From NCBI RefSeq assembly GCF_900537085.1, contig NZ_UNRE01000001.1, positions 625,163 through 689,162 on the forward strand: 64,000 bases of DNA. The letters run 5' to 3'. Source of the DNA: Agarivorans sp. Alg241-V36 (GTDB lineage Bacteria > Pseudomonadota > Gammaproteobacteria > Enterobacterales > Celerinatantimonadaceae). Each line of letters begins with the position of its first letter. Position 1 is the first letter of the stretch. The notes below the pieces were generated by a model, which worked only from the letters and a program-made list of their open reading frames with translations, was not told the DNA's origin and did not search any database. Below are positions 40,034 to 48,382 of the stretch, in pieces. Made by a program: the position numbers and the translations under genes.

Positions 40034-41240
40034 AAAGGACACCCATTACCTTATTGCTGCAGTTCCCTATAGCGATAACTTTGGTGATGCTTTGATTCAT
40101 AATTCGCTGGCATGGAAGCTAGATAATTATGATATTTCCAGTGAGGCTTTAGATATTGCCGGCCGTCATGATTTTGAGCGCAGTGCCCAGCAAAATGCCA
40201 TTAAAGACAAAATCCTTAAAAGCCGGTTTGAGTGGGTTAGGCAACTATTTATTCCTCTAAACAGCCTGCTGGTGGCGCTTAAGAACTATCGTAATTGGAT
40301 GGCAAAGGTAAAAGCTGCTGATGTGGTATTGATGGGCGGCGGTAACCTAATTAGCGATGTGTATCTTAACTTTCCACTTAAATTGTATTTTCTGTCGTTG
40401 TTTTGTTACTTCGCCAATACCGATTACGCGGTGGTATATGTGGGTGTGGCCAAGCGTATGTCTGGCCCTGGTCGGTGGCTGTTTAAGCGCTTGTTCGTAG
40501 CTAAGCAGTGTTTGTATATTTCGGTCCGCGATGCTGCCAGTAAAGACAATATAGAAAAGCTATTTGGGGCGCAGATTGCCGACAAAGTAGTGGTAAGCAT
40601 AGACCCCGCAGTGAACTTAAACCTTAGCTATAGCGAAGCGCCAAGTTCTGAATTAGGCAAGCAGTCTTATGCCGCTATTAACATTGTTAACCCGGTAGTG
40701 TTGATGGTTAATTCTGACAACGATGTTAGTTTTAACGAGCAAGACTACCAGCAATGGATTACCGATTGTGTAGCAAAGGTTAAGGCTGCTGGTTTGCTGC
40801 CAGTGTTGTATACCAATGGTGCGCAAGAAGATCAGCAATACATGCAAGACATTGCAGCTAGTCTACCCGATGCAACGGTGGTAAGCGTAGATAAAGTGGA
40901 CGACTTAGTGAAAGTGGTTAGTCAGGCGCAGTGCGTATTTGCCACTAGGCTCCATTCGGCGATAAGTGCGTTTTCGTTTTCGGTACCGTTCACGGTAATG
41001 AGCTGGGACAGCAAAGTGAGCGCCTTTGTAGAAGCGGTCAAACTGCCTAGTTCTATGCTGTTTGATTTTAGCCGTGAAGGTATGCAGCAGCATAGTTCAA
41101 CTATCCAGCTAGCCGATATGCCTGCATTGCAAGAGCAAGTGGTTGCCGCTCGCCACCGGATTGTGAATGCTTGGGATGTTGAATTTAGAGATATGTTGCA
41201 GCGCCTAGAGCAGTACCAAGCGGAGAGCCAGTTATCATGA
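40026..41240 (+). CDS. Polysaccharide pyruvyl transferase family protein
   Basis: A 404-residue soluble protein of the CsaB/WcaK/EpsI group, which adds a pyruvate ketal to sugars of a polymer from PEP. Seen motifs are the N-terminal NFGDALIHNSL, the GGGNLISDVY loop at about residues 102-111, and the C-terminal ATRLHSAISAF with the conserved Arg-Leu-His (about residues 305-307). The modification adds negative charge to the exopolysaccharide. The ATG follows AAGGAG and overlaps the upstream gene. Confidence 0.88.
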   Translation: MTKKDTHYLIAAVPYSDNFGDALIHNSLAWKLDNYDISSEALDIAGRHDFERSAQQNAIKDKILKSRFEWVRQLFIPLNSLLVALKNYRNWMAKVKAADVVLMGGGNLISDVYLNFPLKLYFLSLFCYFANTDYAVVYVGVAKRMSGPGRWLFKRLFVAKQCLYISVRDAASKDNIEKLFGAQIADKVVVSIDPAVNLNLSYSEAPSSELGKQSYAAINIVNPVVLMVNSDNDVSFNEQDYQQWITDCVAKVKAAGLLPVLYTNGAQEDQQYMQDIAASLPDATVVSVDKVDDLVKVVSQAQCVFATRLHSAISAFSFSVPFTVMSWDSKVSAFVEAVKLPSSMLFDFSREGMQQHSSTIQLADMPALQEQVVAARHRIVNAWDVEFRDMLQRLEQYQAESQLS

Positions 41241-42304
41241 AAATCTTGCATGTAACCGAAACCTTAGTAGGTGGCGTAGAAACCTATCTTAATACCATTA
41301 TTCCTTATCAAGCGGAGCTTTATGGTGAGCAGAATGTACTGGTGTTGGCGCCAGAACAACATGTGAATGATGAGGCTCCATTAGCCGCTTATTATCGCTG
41401 TTTTGATAGGCCCAAGCGCAGCTTAGGATCTTGCGCCAATTTGGCTAAGCTATTTAAGCAAGCGGTGATAGATTTTGACCCAGACGTGATTCATATTCAC
41501 AGTACCTTTGCTGGTGTGGTGTGCCGAATTCCAGGATTAATCGCTAAGCGAGATCAACGTAAAGTTGTGTATTGCTCTCATGGCTGGTGTTTTGATGGCT
41601 ACAGTGGCCTTAAAGCGAAGGTCTTCTCGCAAATCGAAAAGGTGCTCGCTTATCGAGTGAGTTCAGTGATCAATATTTCTCATCATGATTTTGAAAGTGC
41701 CCGCCAGCAAAAGATCCCTGAGCATAAAATGGTAGTGTTTGAGAATGCCTTAGATGACTTGGACCAAGACATACAGCGAGCCGAAAACCAAGGCATGTTG
41801 AAGCTATTGTTTGTTGGTCGTTTAGACAAGCAAAAAGGCGTAGATTTGCTGATTGAGGCGATTCGCCAAGTTGAAACCGAGGTGGAGTTGCACATCGCCG
41901 GCGCCAGCGTGGTATCTAAGCAACAACTTAATGTATCGGACTGCCGAGTGGTTCAACATGGTTGGTGTAGCCAGGAGCAACTACGTGAGCTTTATGCCAG
42001 TGTTGATGCTCTGGTGGTGCCTTCACGTTGGGAAGGTTTTGGTTTAGTTGTGATAGAAGCCTTCCGCCAAGGATTACCCGTAGTGGTGAGCGATGCTGGA
42101 GCTTTGCCAAGCTTGGTGGCCGAAGGAAGTACTGGCTATGTATTTGAGAACAGCAATAGTGACGCGCTAGCCAAAGTGATTGCCCAGCTTGATAGAGCCA
42201 AGCTAAGCGCTATGTCGCAGCGCTGTCGGGAAGTCTTTGTTAGCCGCTTTGAAGCAAAACGTTTAAACACCCAACTAACCGAGTTATATGCGGCGGCTGA
42301 ATAG
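41237..42304 (+). CDS. Glycosyltransferase family 4
   Basis: A 355-residue GT-B glycosyltransferase. The N-terminal domain starts MKILHVTETLVGGVETYL, and the C-terminal GT1-like domain has LLFVGRLDKQKGVDLLIEA followed by the donor-binding E-x7-E pattern in PSRWEGFGLVVIEAF (about residues 258-272). Retaining transfer from a nucleotide sugar is expected; donor and acceptor are unknown. It overlaps the pyruvyl transferase stop (ATGA). It is the only clear glycosyltransferase in this locus apart from the priming enzyme, which is few for a full repeat unit. Confidence 0.92.
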   Translation: MKILHVTETLVGGVETYLNTIIPYQAELYGEQNVLVLAPEQHVNDEAPLAAYYRCFDRPKRSLGSCANLAKLFKQAVIDFDPDVIHIHSTFAGVVCRIPGLIAKRDQRKVVYCSHGWCFDGYSGLKAKVFSQIEKVLAYRVSSVINISHHDFESARQQKIPEHKMVVFENALDDLDQDIQRAENQGMLKLLFVGRLDKQKGVDLLIEAIRQVETEVELHIAGASVVSKQQLNVSDCRVVQHGWCSQEQLRELYASVDALVVPSRWEGFGLVVIEAFRQGLPVVVSDAGALPSLVAEGSTGYVFENSNSDALAKVIAQLDRAKLSAMSQRCREVFVSRFEAKRLNTQLTELYAAAE

Positions 42305-42336
42305 CCTGAGCATAGTTACTGCTGGAGGCCGTAATC

Positions 42337-43044
42337 ATGAGCCAAGCTAAGCATAAGCTGTTTTTATTTGGATTATTCTCAGTGGCTCTGTGGGTGGCCA
42401 TTGTTGCAGTGCAATATGGCTTAGCTAATGCCAACAGTTATGCAGTGGGCGCTTGGCACCAGCGTTGGCAAAAGGATCTCAATAAACAGCTCACTCAGAG
42501 CAACTTGGAGGTTGCCGAGCATGTCACACGTGACATGTTAGCGTGGCAGGCTAATCATCCTCATTATCAAGTATTAGCGGCTAAACAGGTTGAGTGGAGT
42601 AACTTCTACAATTTGGTTATCAGTCCAGATACAGCTAATAAGTCTTTGTTAAAAAAGCAGAACTTGCTGAAAGCTCAGCAGTTCTATTTACGTTCAGCAG
42701 CACTTAGGCCTACGTGGCCTAATACCTATGTTGATTTAGCTAAAAACGCACTTTATCGCCAAGCCAGTAGCCAAGAAGCTATGGCTTATTTGCAGCTCGC
42801 GGCAAAGGTAGGAGAGAACGCCCCCGTCACCTTGTTTGCCTATGTCGAAATTGGTTTAAGTTTATGGCCCGAGCTAAGTATTGAGCAGCGCACAGACGTA
42901 GCTAAAGCCTTACTTAAAATTGAACAGCACGCTTTTATGCACAAAGGTTTAAGTCAAGCGATGAGGCAAGCGCAATTTAAACAACGCGCCTGTGCTTTGT
43001 ATTTGTTAGCCGGGGTCGATTATGTCGCTTGTGCCAATACCTAA
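42337..43044 (+). CDS. VpsP-like polysaccharide biosynthesis protein
   Basis: A 235-residue protein with one N-terminal membrane anchor (about residues 8-28) and a periplasmic helical part that looks TPR-like (AQQFYLRSAALRPTWPNTYVDLAKNAL). Size, topology and the position between a glycosyltransferase and a VanZ-like gene fit the VpsP family of the Vibrio vps-II operon. The biochemical role of VpsP is not known. Ribosome-binding site CTGGAGG. It overlaps the next gene by 23 bases. Confidence 0.7.
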   Translation: MSQAKHKLFLFGLFSVALWVAIVAVQYGLANANSYAVGAWHQRWQKDLNKQLTQSNLEVAEHVTRDMLAWQANHPHYQVLAAKQVEWSNFYNLVISPDTANKSLLKKQNLLKAQQFYLRSAALRPTWPNTYVDLAKNALYRQASSQEAMAYLQLAAKVGENAPVTLFAYVEIGLSLWPELSIEQRTDVAKALLKIEQHAFMHKGLSQAMRQAQFKQRACALYLLAGVDYVACANT

Positions 43045-43453
43045 ACAACGCTACTGGCGAATTGCTTGCTGCATCGTAGCTTTGCTGTTGTTGCTGGCAA
43101 GTGGCTTGAAAAGCTTGGGAAATAATCGAGTTTTTTTTGTTGAGCTAGAGATTTTGTTAGGCGGCGATAGCGTGGTCCATTTTGCTGCAGCATTTATTGT
43201 GAGCACCTTGGTGATGATGGCGGTGAGTGACAAGCTATATCGTTTAAAGCTCGTAAAGCTGCCACTCATCTTTGTCATGTTGTGCCTAGTATTTGCTGTT
43301 GATGAAGGGCTGCAGTTGTTATCTGCTCACCGACAGTTTTCTTGGGGCGACTTAGGCTTTAATTATGCCGGTTTGATCTGCGCAGGAGTTTTAGTTTGGC
43401 GCTTGCGCCGAGCCAATGTGTGGCAAGTAGCAGGAGAAGAAAATGTTCATTGA
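43022..43453 (+). CDS. VanZ-like membrane protein (VpsQ position)
   Basis: A 143-residue protein with four hydrophobic segments. The VanZ-family signature residues appear: the DSVVHFAAAF helix, the acidic DEGLQLL and the SWGDLGFNYAGL segment. In Vibrio vps-II a small membrane protein (VpsQ) follows VpsP, so this is the same place. VanZ-like proteins have no settled biochemical function in polysaccharide loci. The ATG overlaps the upstream gene in another frame, so translation is probably coupled. Confidence 0.75.
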   Translation: MSLVPIPKQRYWRIACCIVALLLLLASGLKSLGNNRVFFVELEILLGGDSVVHFAAAFIVSTLVMMAVSDKLYRLKLVKLPLIFVMLCLVFAVDEGLQLLSAHRQFSWGDLGFNYAGLICAGVLVWRLRRANVWQVAGEENVH

Positions 43454-44165
43454 TTTGCATTGCCATATATTGCCAGGCATTGATGATGGCGCGCAGAACC
43501 TAAAACAAGCCATTGCAATGGTCGAAATGGCGATGGCCAGTGGCACCAAGGTGATGGTAGCTACGCCGCATATGCACCCGGGAATTTACAATAATAACCC
43601 AGCAACTATTGAAGCTGCCTTTAATACTCTTAAACATGCCATTACTCAGCGCGAACTAGACCTTGAGCTACGCAGTGCGGCAGAAGTACATTTGTGCCCA
43701 GAGGTGATGTTGTGGGCGCAAAAAGGCTTGCTGCCATTTATTGGTGAGTATCAACATAAGTCTTTGTTGTTACTCGAGTTGCCACACAGCAGTGTCCCTC
43801 AAGGCACCACCAGCTTAGTACGCTGGCTACAAAACAATAATATTCAGGTAATGATTGCCCATCCCGAGCGTAATCATGGCATTTGGAAGAATCCGTATCA
43901 GTTGTCTCAGTTACTTAAACTGGGTTGTTTGTTTCAGGTAACGGCCGACTCTTTCTTAGGGCGTTTTCGCCAACAAGCACAAAATATTGCCGAAAGTTTA
44001 CTTAAAGCTGACTCGATTCATATAGTAGCCAGCGATGCGCATGATTTGGAAAAGCGCACGCCAGATTTACGCGAAGCCTATGAACGGATAAGTCAATTAA
44101 GTAGTGAACAGCATGCAAAGCGATTGCTATGGGATAACCCTGCTCAAATGTTGGGTAAACAGTAG
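43443..44165 (+). CDS. PHP-domain tyrosine phosphatase (CpsB/YwqE/Wzb type)
   Basis: A 240-residue metal-dependent phosphatase of the PHP superfamily that dephosphorylates BY-kinases. Metal ligands are visible in HCHILPGIDDGA (residues 5-16), ATPHMHPG, IAHPERN and SDAHD. This type is common in Gram-positive capsule loci; in Gram-negative Wzc systems the usual partner is a low-molecular-weight phosphatase, so the pairing with the Wzc-like kinase at 35537 is of interest. It overlaps the upstream gene by 11 bases. Confidence 0.92.
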   Translation: MFIDLHCHILPGIDDGAQNLKQAIAMVEMAMASGTKVMVATPHMHPGIYNNNPATIEAAFNTLKHAITQRELDLELRSAAEVHLCPEVMLWAQKGLLPFIGEYQHKSLLLLELPHSSVPQGTTSLVRWLQNNNIQVMIAHPERNHGIWKNPYQLSQLLKLGCLFQVTADSFLGRFRQQAQNIAESLLKADSIHIVASDAHDLEKRTPDLREAYERISQLSSEQHAKRLLWDNPAQMLGKQ

Positions 44166-44236
44166 TAAAAGCATTAGCACCAGTTTCGCCATAACCTACT
44201 AGGGCTTGGCCTAGAGAATACAAGGAAGCGCAGTAT

Positions 44237-45646
44237 ATGCGAGTATCGACGGGAAGATTAGAAGCGATAATCTTTGCCAGCTTTATTTTTCTACTTGTTT
44301 GGTTGCCTTTACCCTTAGGCAGCAACCGGCCTTGGGCGTGGTCAATCATGGAGTTGATCATTGCCTTGCAAAGCATTGGCTTGGTGTATTGTTATAGGCA
44401 TAAAGCGCCTTGGCAGTATTTACGACCCGGTGGCTGGTTATTAGCCGCGCTTGCGCTATTTCAGTTGTTTACCTTGCTGCAGTTAGTGCCTTTGCCAAGC
44501 AATTTACTGGCGTGGCTTGCTCCGCAAAATGCTGAGTTGCGCGCTATGGCGAGTTTGTCGAGTGAAGCAGTAACCAGCTTTGCGCCGCTTTCTTTGGATC
44601 CCGAGCAAAGCAAAATTAGCTTGTTGAAAGGTGTCAGCTATTTGCTTTTGGCGGTGAATACTTTGCTCCTGGTTAATCGCCCTGAACGCATTCGCGCAGT
44701 GCTCATTGCCATTGTGGTTAGCGGTACTTTTCAGGCCTTTTATGGCGCAATGTTATTGCTAAGTAACATTGAGCAAAGCCCTATTTTTGCCAGCGATATA
44801 GGCCCCGTTGCCACTGGCTCTTACATCTACAAAAATCACTTTGCGAATTACTTACTATTGAGCTTAATGATGGGTTTGGCATTGATCGTCGCCGACCTAA
44901 AGGTAACTGGCGCAGAGAGTTGGCAAGCACGCCTCTCTGGTTTGCTGGAAGCCGCACTAAGCCCGAAAATGCTAGTGCGGATGTGCATGATTATCATGGT
45001 GATTGGCCTCGTTATGTCGCGCTCAAGAATGGGCAACAGTGCATTTTTTGCAACTACCGTTATTGGTGGCGTACTGGCATTACTCTTATACAAGCACCGA
45101 CCGAAAAGCCTTACGGTACTTATCGTGAGCATTCTTATTATCGATATGCTGATCGTGAGCTCACTATTTGGTTTAAGTAAGGTAAGGGAGCGTTTAAGTT
45201 CCACTGTGCTGGTAGATGAAGGTCGAATTTATATTTTTGATTGGGCGCTCACTATGCTCAAAGATTTTCCCATCTGGGGCAGTGGGGCGGGCAGCTTTTA
45301 TTCGGTGTTTCAAGCTTATCTACCCCAGCCGATTAGTGCCTTTTTCGACCATACCCATAACGATTATTTACAGTTTGCAATTGAGTCGGGCATACCGCTT
45401 ACATTGATGTTGGGAACTGCCGTAATTTGGGTTGCTTACCGTTGCTTACGCACTTTACGAAAGCGCAATGACCCCTTAATGAAAGGCACCGCTTTAGGTT
45501 GTTTTATGGCGATTACCGCAATGTTAATCCACATTAGTGTTGATTTTAATTTGCAGGCCCCCGCTAACGCAGCCACTTTTGTGGTGGTGTTAAGCCTTGC
45601 CTTAATTGCCAGTAAAATGCCTAAGCAAGGCTACCAAGCGGCTTAG
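44237..45646 (+). CDS. O-antigen ligase/polymerase family membrane protein
   Basis: A 469-residue protein with about 12 membrane segments. The Wzy_C/WaaL family signature is the late periplasmic loop with FFDHTHNDYLQFAIESGIPL (about residues 371-390), preceded by GSGAGSFYSVF. Members polymerise repeat units or ligate them to an acceptor. Since a Wzy-like candidate also lies in the locus, its exact job is open. The ATG follows AAGGAAG. The 3' end overlaps the stop of the convergent acyltransferase by four bases. Confidence 0.88.
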   Translation: MRVSTGRLEAIIFASFIFLLVWLPLPLGSNRPWAWSIMELIIALQSIGLVYCYRHKAPWQYLRPGGWLLAALALFQLFTLLQLVPLPSNLLAWLAPQNAELRAMASLSSEAVTSFAPLSLDPEQSKISLLKGVSYLLLAVNTLLLVNRPERIRAVLIAIVVSGTFQAFYGAMLLLSNIEQSPIFASDIGPVATGSYIYKNHFANYLLLSLMMGLALIVADLKVTGAESWQARLSGLLEAALSPKMLVRMCMIIMVIGLVMSRSRMGNSAFFATTVIGGVLALLLYKHRPKSLTVLIVSILIIDMLIVSSLFGLSKVRERLSSTVLVDEGRIYIFDWALTMLKDFPIWGSGAGSFYSVFQAYLPQPISAFFDHTHNDYLQFAIESGIPLTLMLGTAVIWVAYRCLRTLRKRNDPLMKGTALGCFMAITAMLIHISVDFNLQAPANAATFVVVLSLALIASKMPKQGYQAA

Positions 45647-46713
45647 TTCGCCGCGTTAAATTGGTCGCTGGCTTTATCGCGAATCGACTTACGCAAGCGC
45701 TCTACTGGCAGGTCGATGCATTTGATAACCAACAGTGACAGCAGCATCAATATTAGGCCCACTAACAGTAAAGCCATAAGGCTAAAGTGTTGCTTAAATT
45801 TACTCACTTCACCTAGTAGCAATACGCTCGCGATGATGCTCGCTTGATAATGTAAAAGGTAAATCGGATAGGAAAAATCTCCAACAAACTTATCGAAGCC
45901 AGATGATATTTTGTTATGCAGGCTATGCCCCAAGGCTAGGCTTAACACTAACAAGGCACTTACTAACATATTCAGATAAAACAATAACTCGGCCGTAATT
46001 AAGGCTAGGCCTTGGTTTATTTGCCAAGCAGTAAAGCCAGAAATGGCCACCATCACCAATAGAATCGCTGCGGGTCTTTTAAGTACAATTTGCCAGCTGA
46101 TCGGCACTTTATTTTGCTGTACCACAAAGTAGATAATTGCCCCTATCGAGAATGGCAGTGATCCCGCTGGGATAGAAAAGTAACGGGCATGCCAGTAAAG
46201 GTCACCGATGTAGCTAGCAATTACAAACAGCACCGATAAGGCTAGCCAGATAAGGCTTCGTTGCAGAGTTTTAGATATACCTAAGCAAATGGCGCAATAA
46301 AAGAAGATTTCTACCGTAAGTGCCCACGCAGCCGGAGACAAGCGCGGCGTAATAGAGTGAGGCAGCCAACTTGGGTAAATCATGGTGATATTACCTAATA
46401 AGCTGGCGGCATTGTTTGGTATTGCAATGGTTGAAAAGCCAGCCAACGGAAAGTAGTGATTAAAGGCCAGCAGCAATAGCAAACTCAGCAAACAAGCAAA
46501 CCAGTACCCAGGATAAAGGCGTAAAAAGCGATTAAAGGCAAATCGCTTTTTGCCAGAAGCTTGATAACCGTATCGTTGGTGCATTACATAGGTCATCAAA
46601 TAACCACTTAAAATGTAGAAGCCAAACACCGCAAAGCGACCAAAGTCGCTAAGCCAAAACAAGTGCCCAAACACTACCATTAATGCCCACAGTGTCCTTA
46701 CCGTGCCAAACAT
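45643..46713 (-). CDS. Acyltransferase family 3 membrane protein (OafA-like)
   Basis: A 356-residue protein with about ten membrane helices of the acyltransferase-3 family. The family's first-helix R-x10-H pattern is seen in RTLWALMVVFGH (R6 to H17), followed by the FGFYILSGYLMTYV block. It probably O-acetylates or otherwise acylates the exopolysaccharide. It is transcribed against the operon and overlaps it by four bases, so it is expressed separately. Confidence 0.88.
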   Translation of the reverse strand: MFGTVRTLWALMVVFGHLFWLSDFGRFAVFGFYILSGYLMTYVMHQRYGYQASGKKRFAFNRFLRLYPGYWFACLLSLLLLLAFNHYFPLAGFSTIAIPNNAASLLGNITMIYPSWLPHSITPRLSPAAWALTVEIFFYCAICLGISKTLQRSLIWLALSVLFVIASYIGDLYWHARYFSIPAGSLPFSIGAIIYFVVQQNKVPISWQIVLKRPAAILLVMVAISGFTAWQINQGLALITAELLFYLNMLVSALLVLSLALGHSLHNKISSGFDKFVGDFSYPIYLLHYQASIIASVLLLGEVSKFKQHFSLMALLLVGLILMLLSLLVIKCIDLPVERLRKSIRDKASDQFNAAN

Positions 46714-46794
46714 ATTGTTACTCGCTGAAAACTAGAACAAACAGCTTGCCAGTCTGCGTTAGATTTAACAAGCTAGTAACAAATAAATATGTTA

Positions 46795-48156
46795 TTAGTC
46801 GTTTGCTAAAGGGTACATCTGCAAATATTGGGTCATGGCGTTGGCCAAGTTTACCGACCAAAATTGTCCCGCTACCGTCAATGCGAGATGCGTTGGTTTT
46901 ATTGTGACTAAACCATTGCGCTGCCATGCTTCAAATAGTGCTTGGCAATGTTCAAATAATGCCAATCCCTTAGGCAGCAAGCTGGCTTCTATCCGGCCTT
47001 TATCACAAGCACTGGTAATGGCTGCTTTTAGCTGGGCATTGTTGGCGGGCAAGCTTAGTTGCTCAAAAGCCCAGTTATTGGCTGTTACGCCTGCTCGCCA
47101 AGTGTCGATATCTCGGCTTTGCATCAAACCATAGCCGTTAATATTGCCACCCGCGCCAGCGCCAATGGGGAGAATTTCAGCGCCTTGTTTGGCAAGAGAG
47201 TTATAGCGGCTTTGTTCGCGTTTATCGCTTGCCCAGTGGCAATAGCTGAGTTGTTGAAACCCCTGCTGAGTAAAAAATTGGTGGCCCTGTTGGTACATCA
47301 TCGCTTTGTCGCTGGTTTCTAAAGGAACTACCTCGCGACCCGCATCAATATTGCGTTGCAGGCCACTGCCGCCAAAGGTAAGGAGTTGATAAAGATCTAC
47401 CCCATGCACGCCAGTGTCTATTACATCTTGTAAATCTTGCTGCCAGTTTTCTTGGGTTTGGTGAGGTAAGCCATAGATAAGGTCGATGGCAATGGTAGCT
47501 TGGTTACTTGCGGTTAACTGGCTTAAGCGCTCAAGTATGTAGTCTCGGTTATCAAGCCGTTTGGCAGCGCGTCTAACCTTAGAATTAAAACTCTGAACAC
47601 CAAAAGAAAAGCGATTAAAGCCACCTTCAAGCGCTGCGTTAAATTTGTCATCGCTAAAGCGATTTAGTCTGCCTTCTAGGGTTATTTCGCAGTTATCACT
47701 TAAAGGGAAATGGCGATGAATAAGTTGCCCTAATCGCAACAGTTGTTGCGGGCTTAAATCTGTAGGTGTTCCACCGCCCACATATACAGCATCAAAGCTC
47801 CGAGCTTGGGTCCACGGGTAGCGAGATTTGGCAATTAACTCTTGCTCCAATAAAGCAAAGTAATCATCAATCATCTGCTGATTACTGGCGTATTGGAAGA
47901 AGTTACAAAAGGTGCAGCGAACTCGACAAAAAGGAATGTGAATGTATATAGCACGGGCTTGTTGGCTGGCCTTAGTCTGAGTTAAGAGCTCATTCAGCGT
48001 TTGTTGAGCTTGCACTCCGCTTAAGGCTTCTCGTTTGCCATGATTTGCATGTGCACCGGTTTTCTTGGTGAAGGCAAACTGAATAGGAGAAGGGCTGGCT
48101 TGGCCGGTTAACGCTTCGGGCAATTGGCGTGGTGGCGCTAAATCAATGGTAGACAT
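46795..48156 (-). CDS. hutW: Haem-degrading radical SAM methyltransferase HutW/ChuW type
   Basis: A 453-residue HemN-like radical SAM protein. The cluster motif C-x3-C-x2-C is in PFCRVRCTFCNFF (about residue 102 on), followed by VYVGGGTPTDL. A long N-terminal leader of about 90 residues, the GVQSFNS and IDLIYGLPHQT blocks, and the C-terminal domain fit ChuW/HutW rather than HemN or HemW. ChuW opens haem without O2 and releases iron. The usual partners hutX and hutZ are not next to it. A Fur box lies 31 bases upstream of the start codon. Confidence 0.88.
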   Translation of the reverse strand: MSTIDLAPPRQLPEALTGQASPSPIQFAFTKKTGAHANHGKREALSGVQAQQTLNELLTQTKASQQARAIYIHIPFCRVRCTFCNFFQYASNQQMIDDYFALLEQELIAKSRYPWTQARSFDAVYVGGGTPTDLSPQQLLRLGQLIHRHFPLSDNCEITLEGRLNRFSDDKFNAALEGGFNRFSFGVQSFNSKVRRAAKRLDNRDYILERLSQLTASNQATIAIDLIYGLPHQTQENWQQDLQDVIDTGVHGVDLYQLLTFGGSGLQRNIDAGREVVPLETSDKAMMYQQGHQFFTQQGFQQLSYCHWASDKREQSRYNSLAKQGAEILPIGAGAGGNINGYGLMQSRDIDTWRAGVTANNWAFEQLSLPANNAQLKAAITSACDKGRIEASLLPKGLALFEHCQALFEAWQRNGLVTIKPTHLALTVAGQFWSVNLANAMTQYLQMYPLAND

Positions 48157-48186
48157 ATTGTGCTCAAATAACTATTTAAGCTTAAT

Positions 48187-48205
48187 GTAAATCATTATCA
48201 TTTGC
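48187..48205 (-). promoter_or_regulatory. Fur box upstream of hutW
   Basis: The 19-base GCAAATGATAATGATTTAC on the minus strand fits the Fur consensus GATAATGATAATCATTATC at the TGATAAT core and most other positions. It lies between the divergent hutW and 5'-nucleotidase genes, closer to hutW, so iron would repress hutW. Confidence 0.8.
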
Positions 48206-48382
48206 ATTTGTTTGATCTAAGCCAAGTTTGTGTTTCTCCCGCTGGAAATGTTACCCATCAACACCTTTGGCTAAGATCGAATAAATTGCTAATTATCACT
48301 GCTTATTTACTGGCCAGTTTGCTTGTAAGTGATTGTTATTGAACTATGATTAGCCTAATACTCAGCGCATCAAGGAAGAAAG

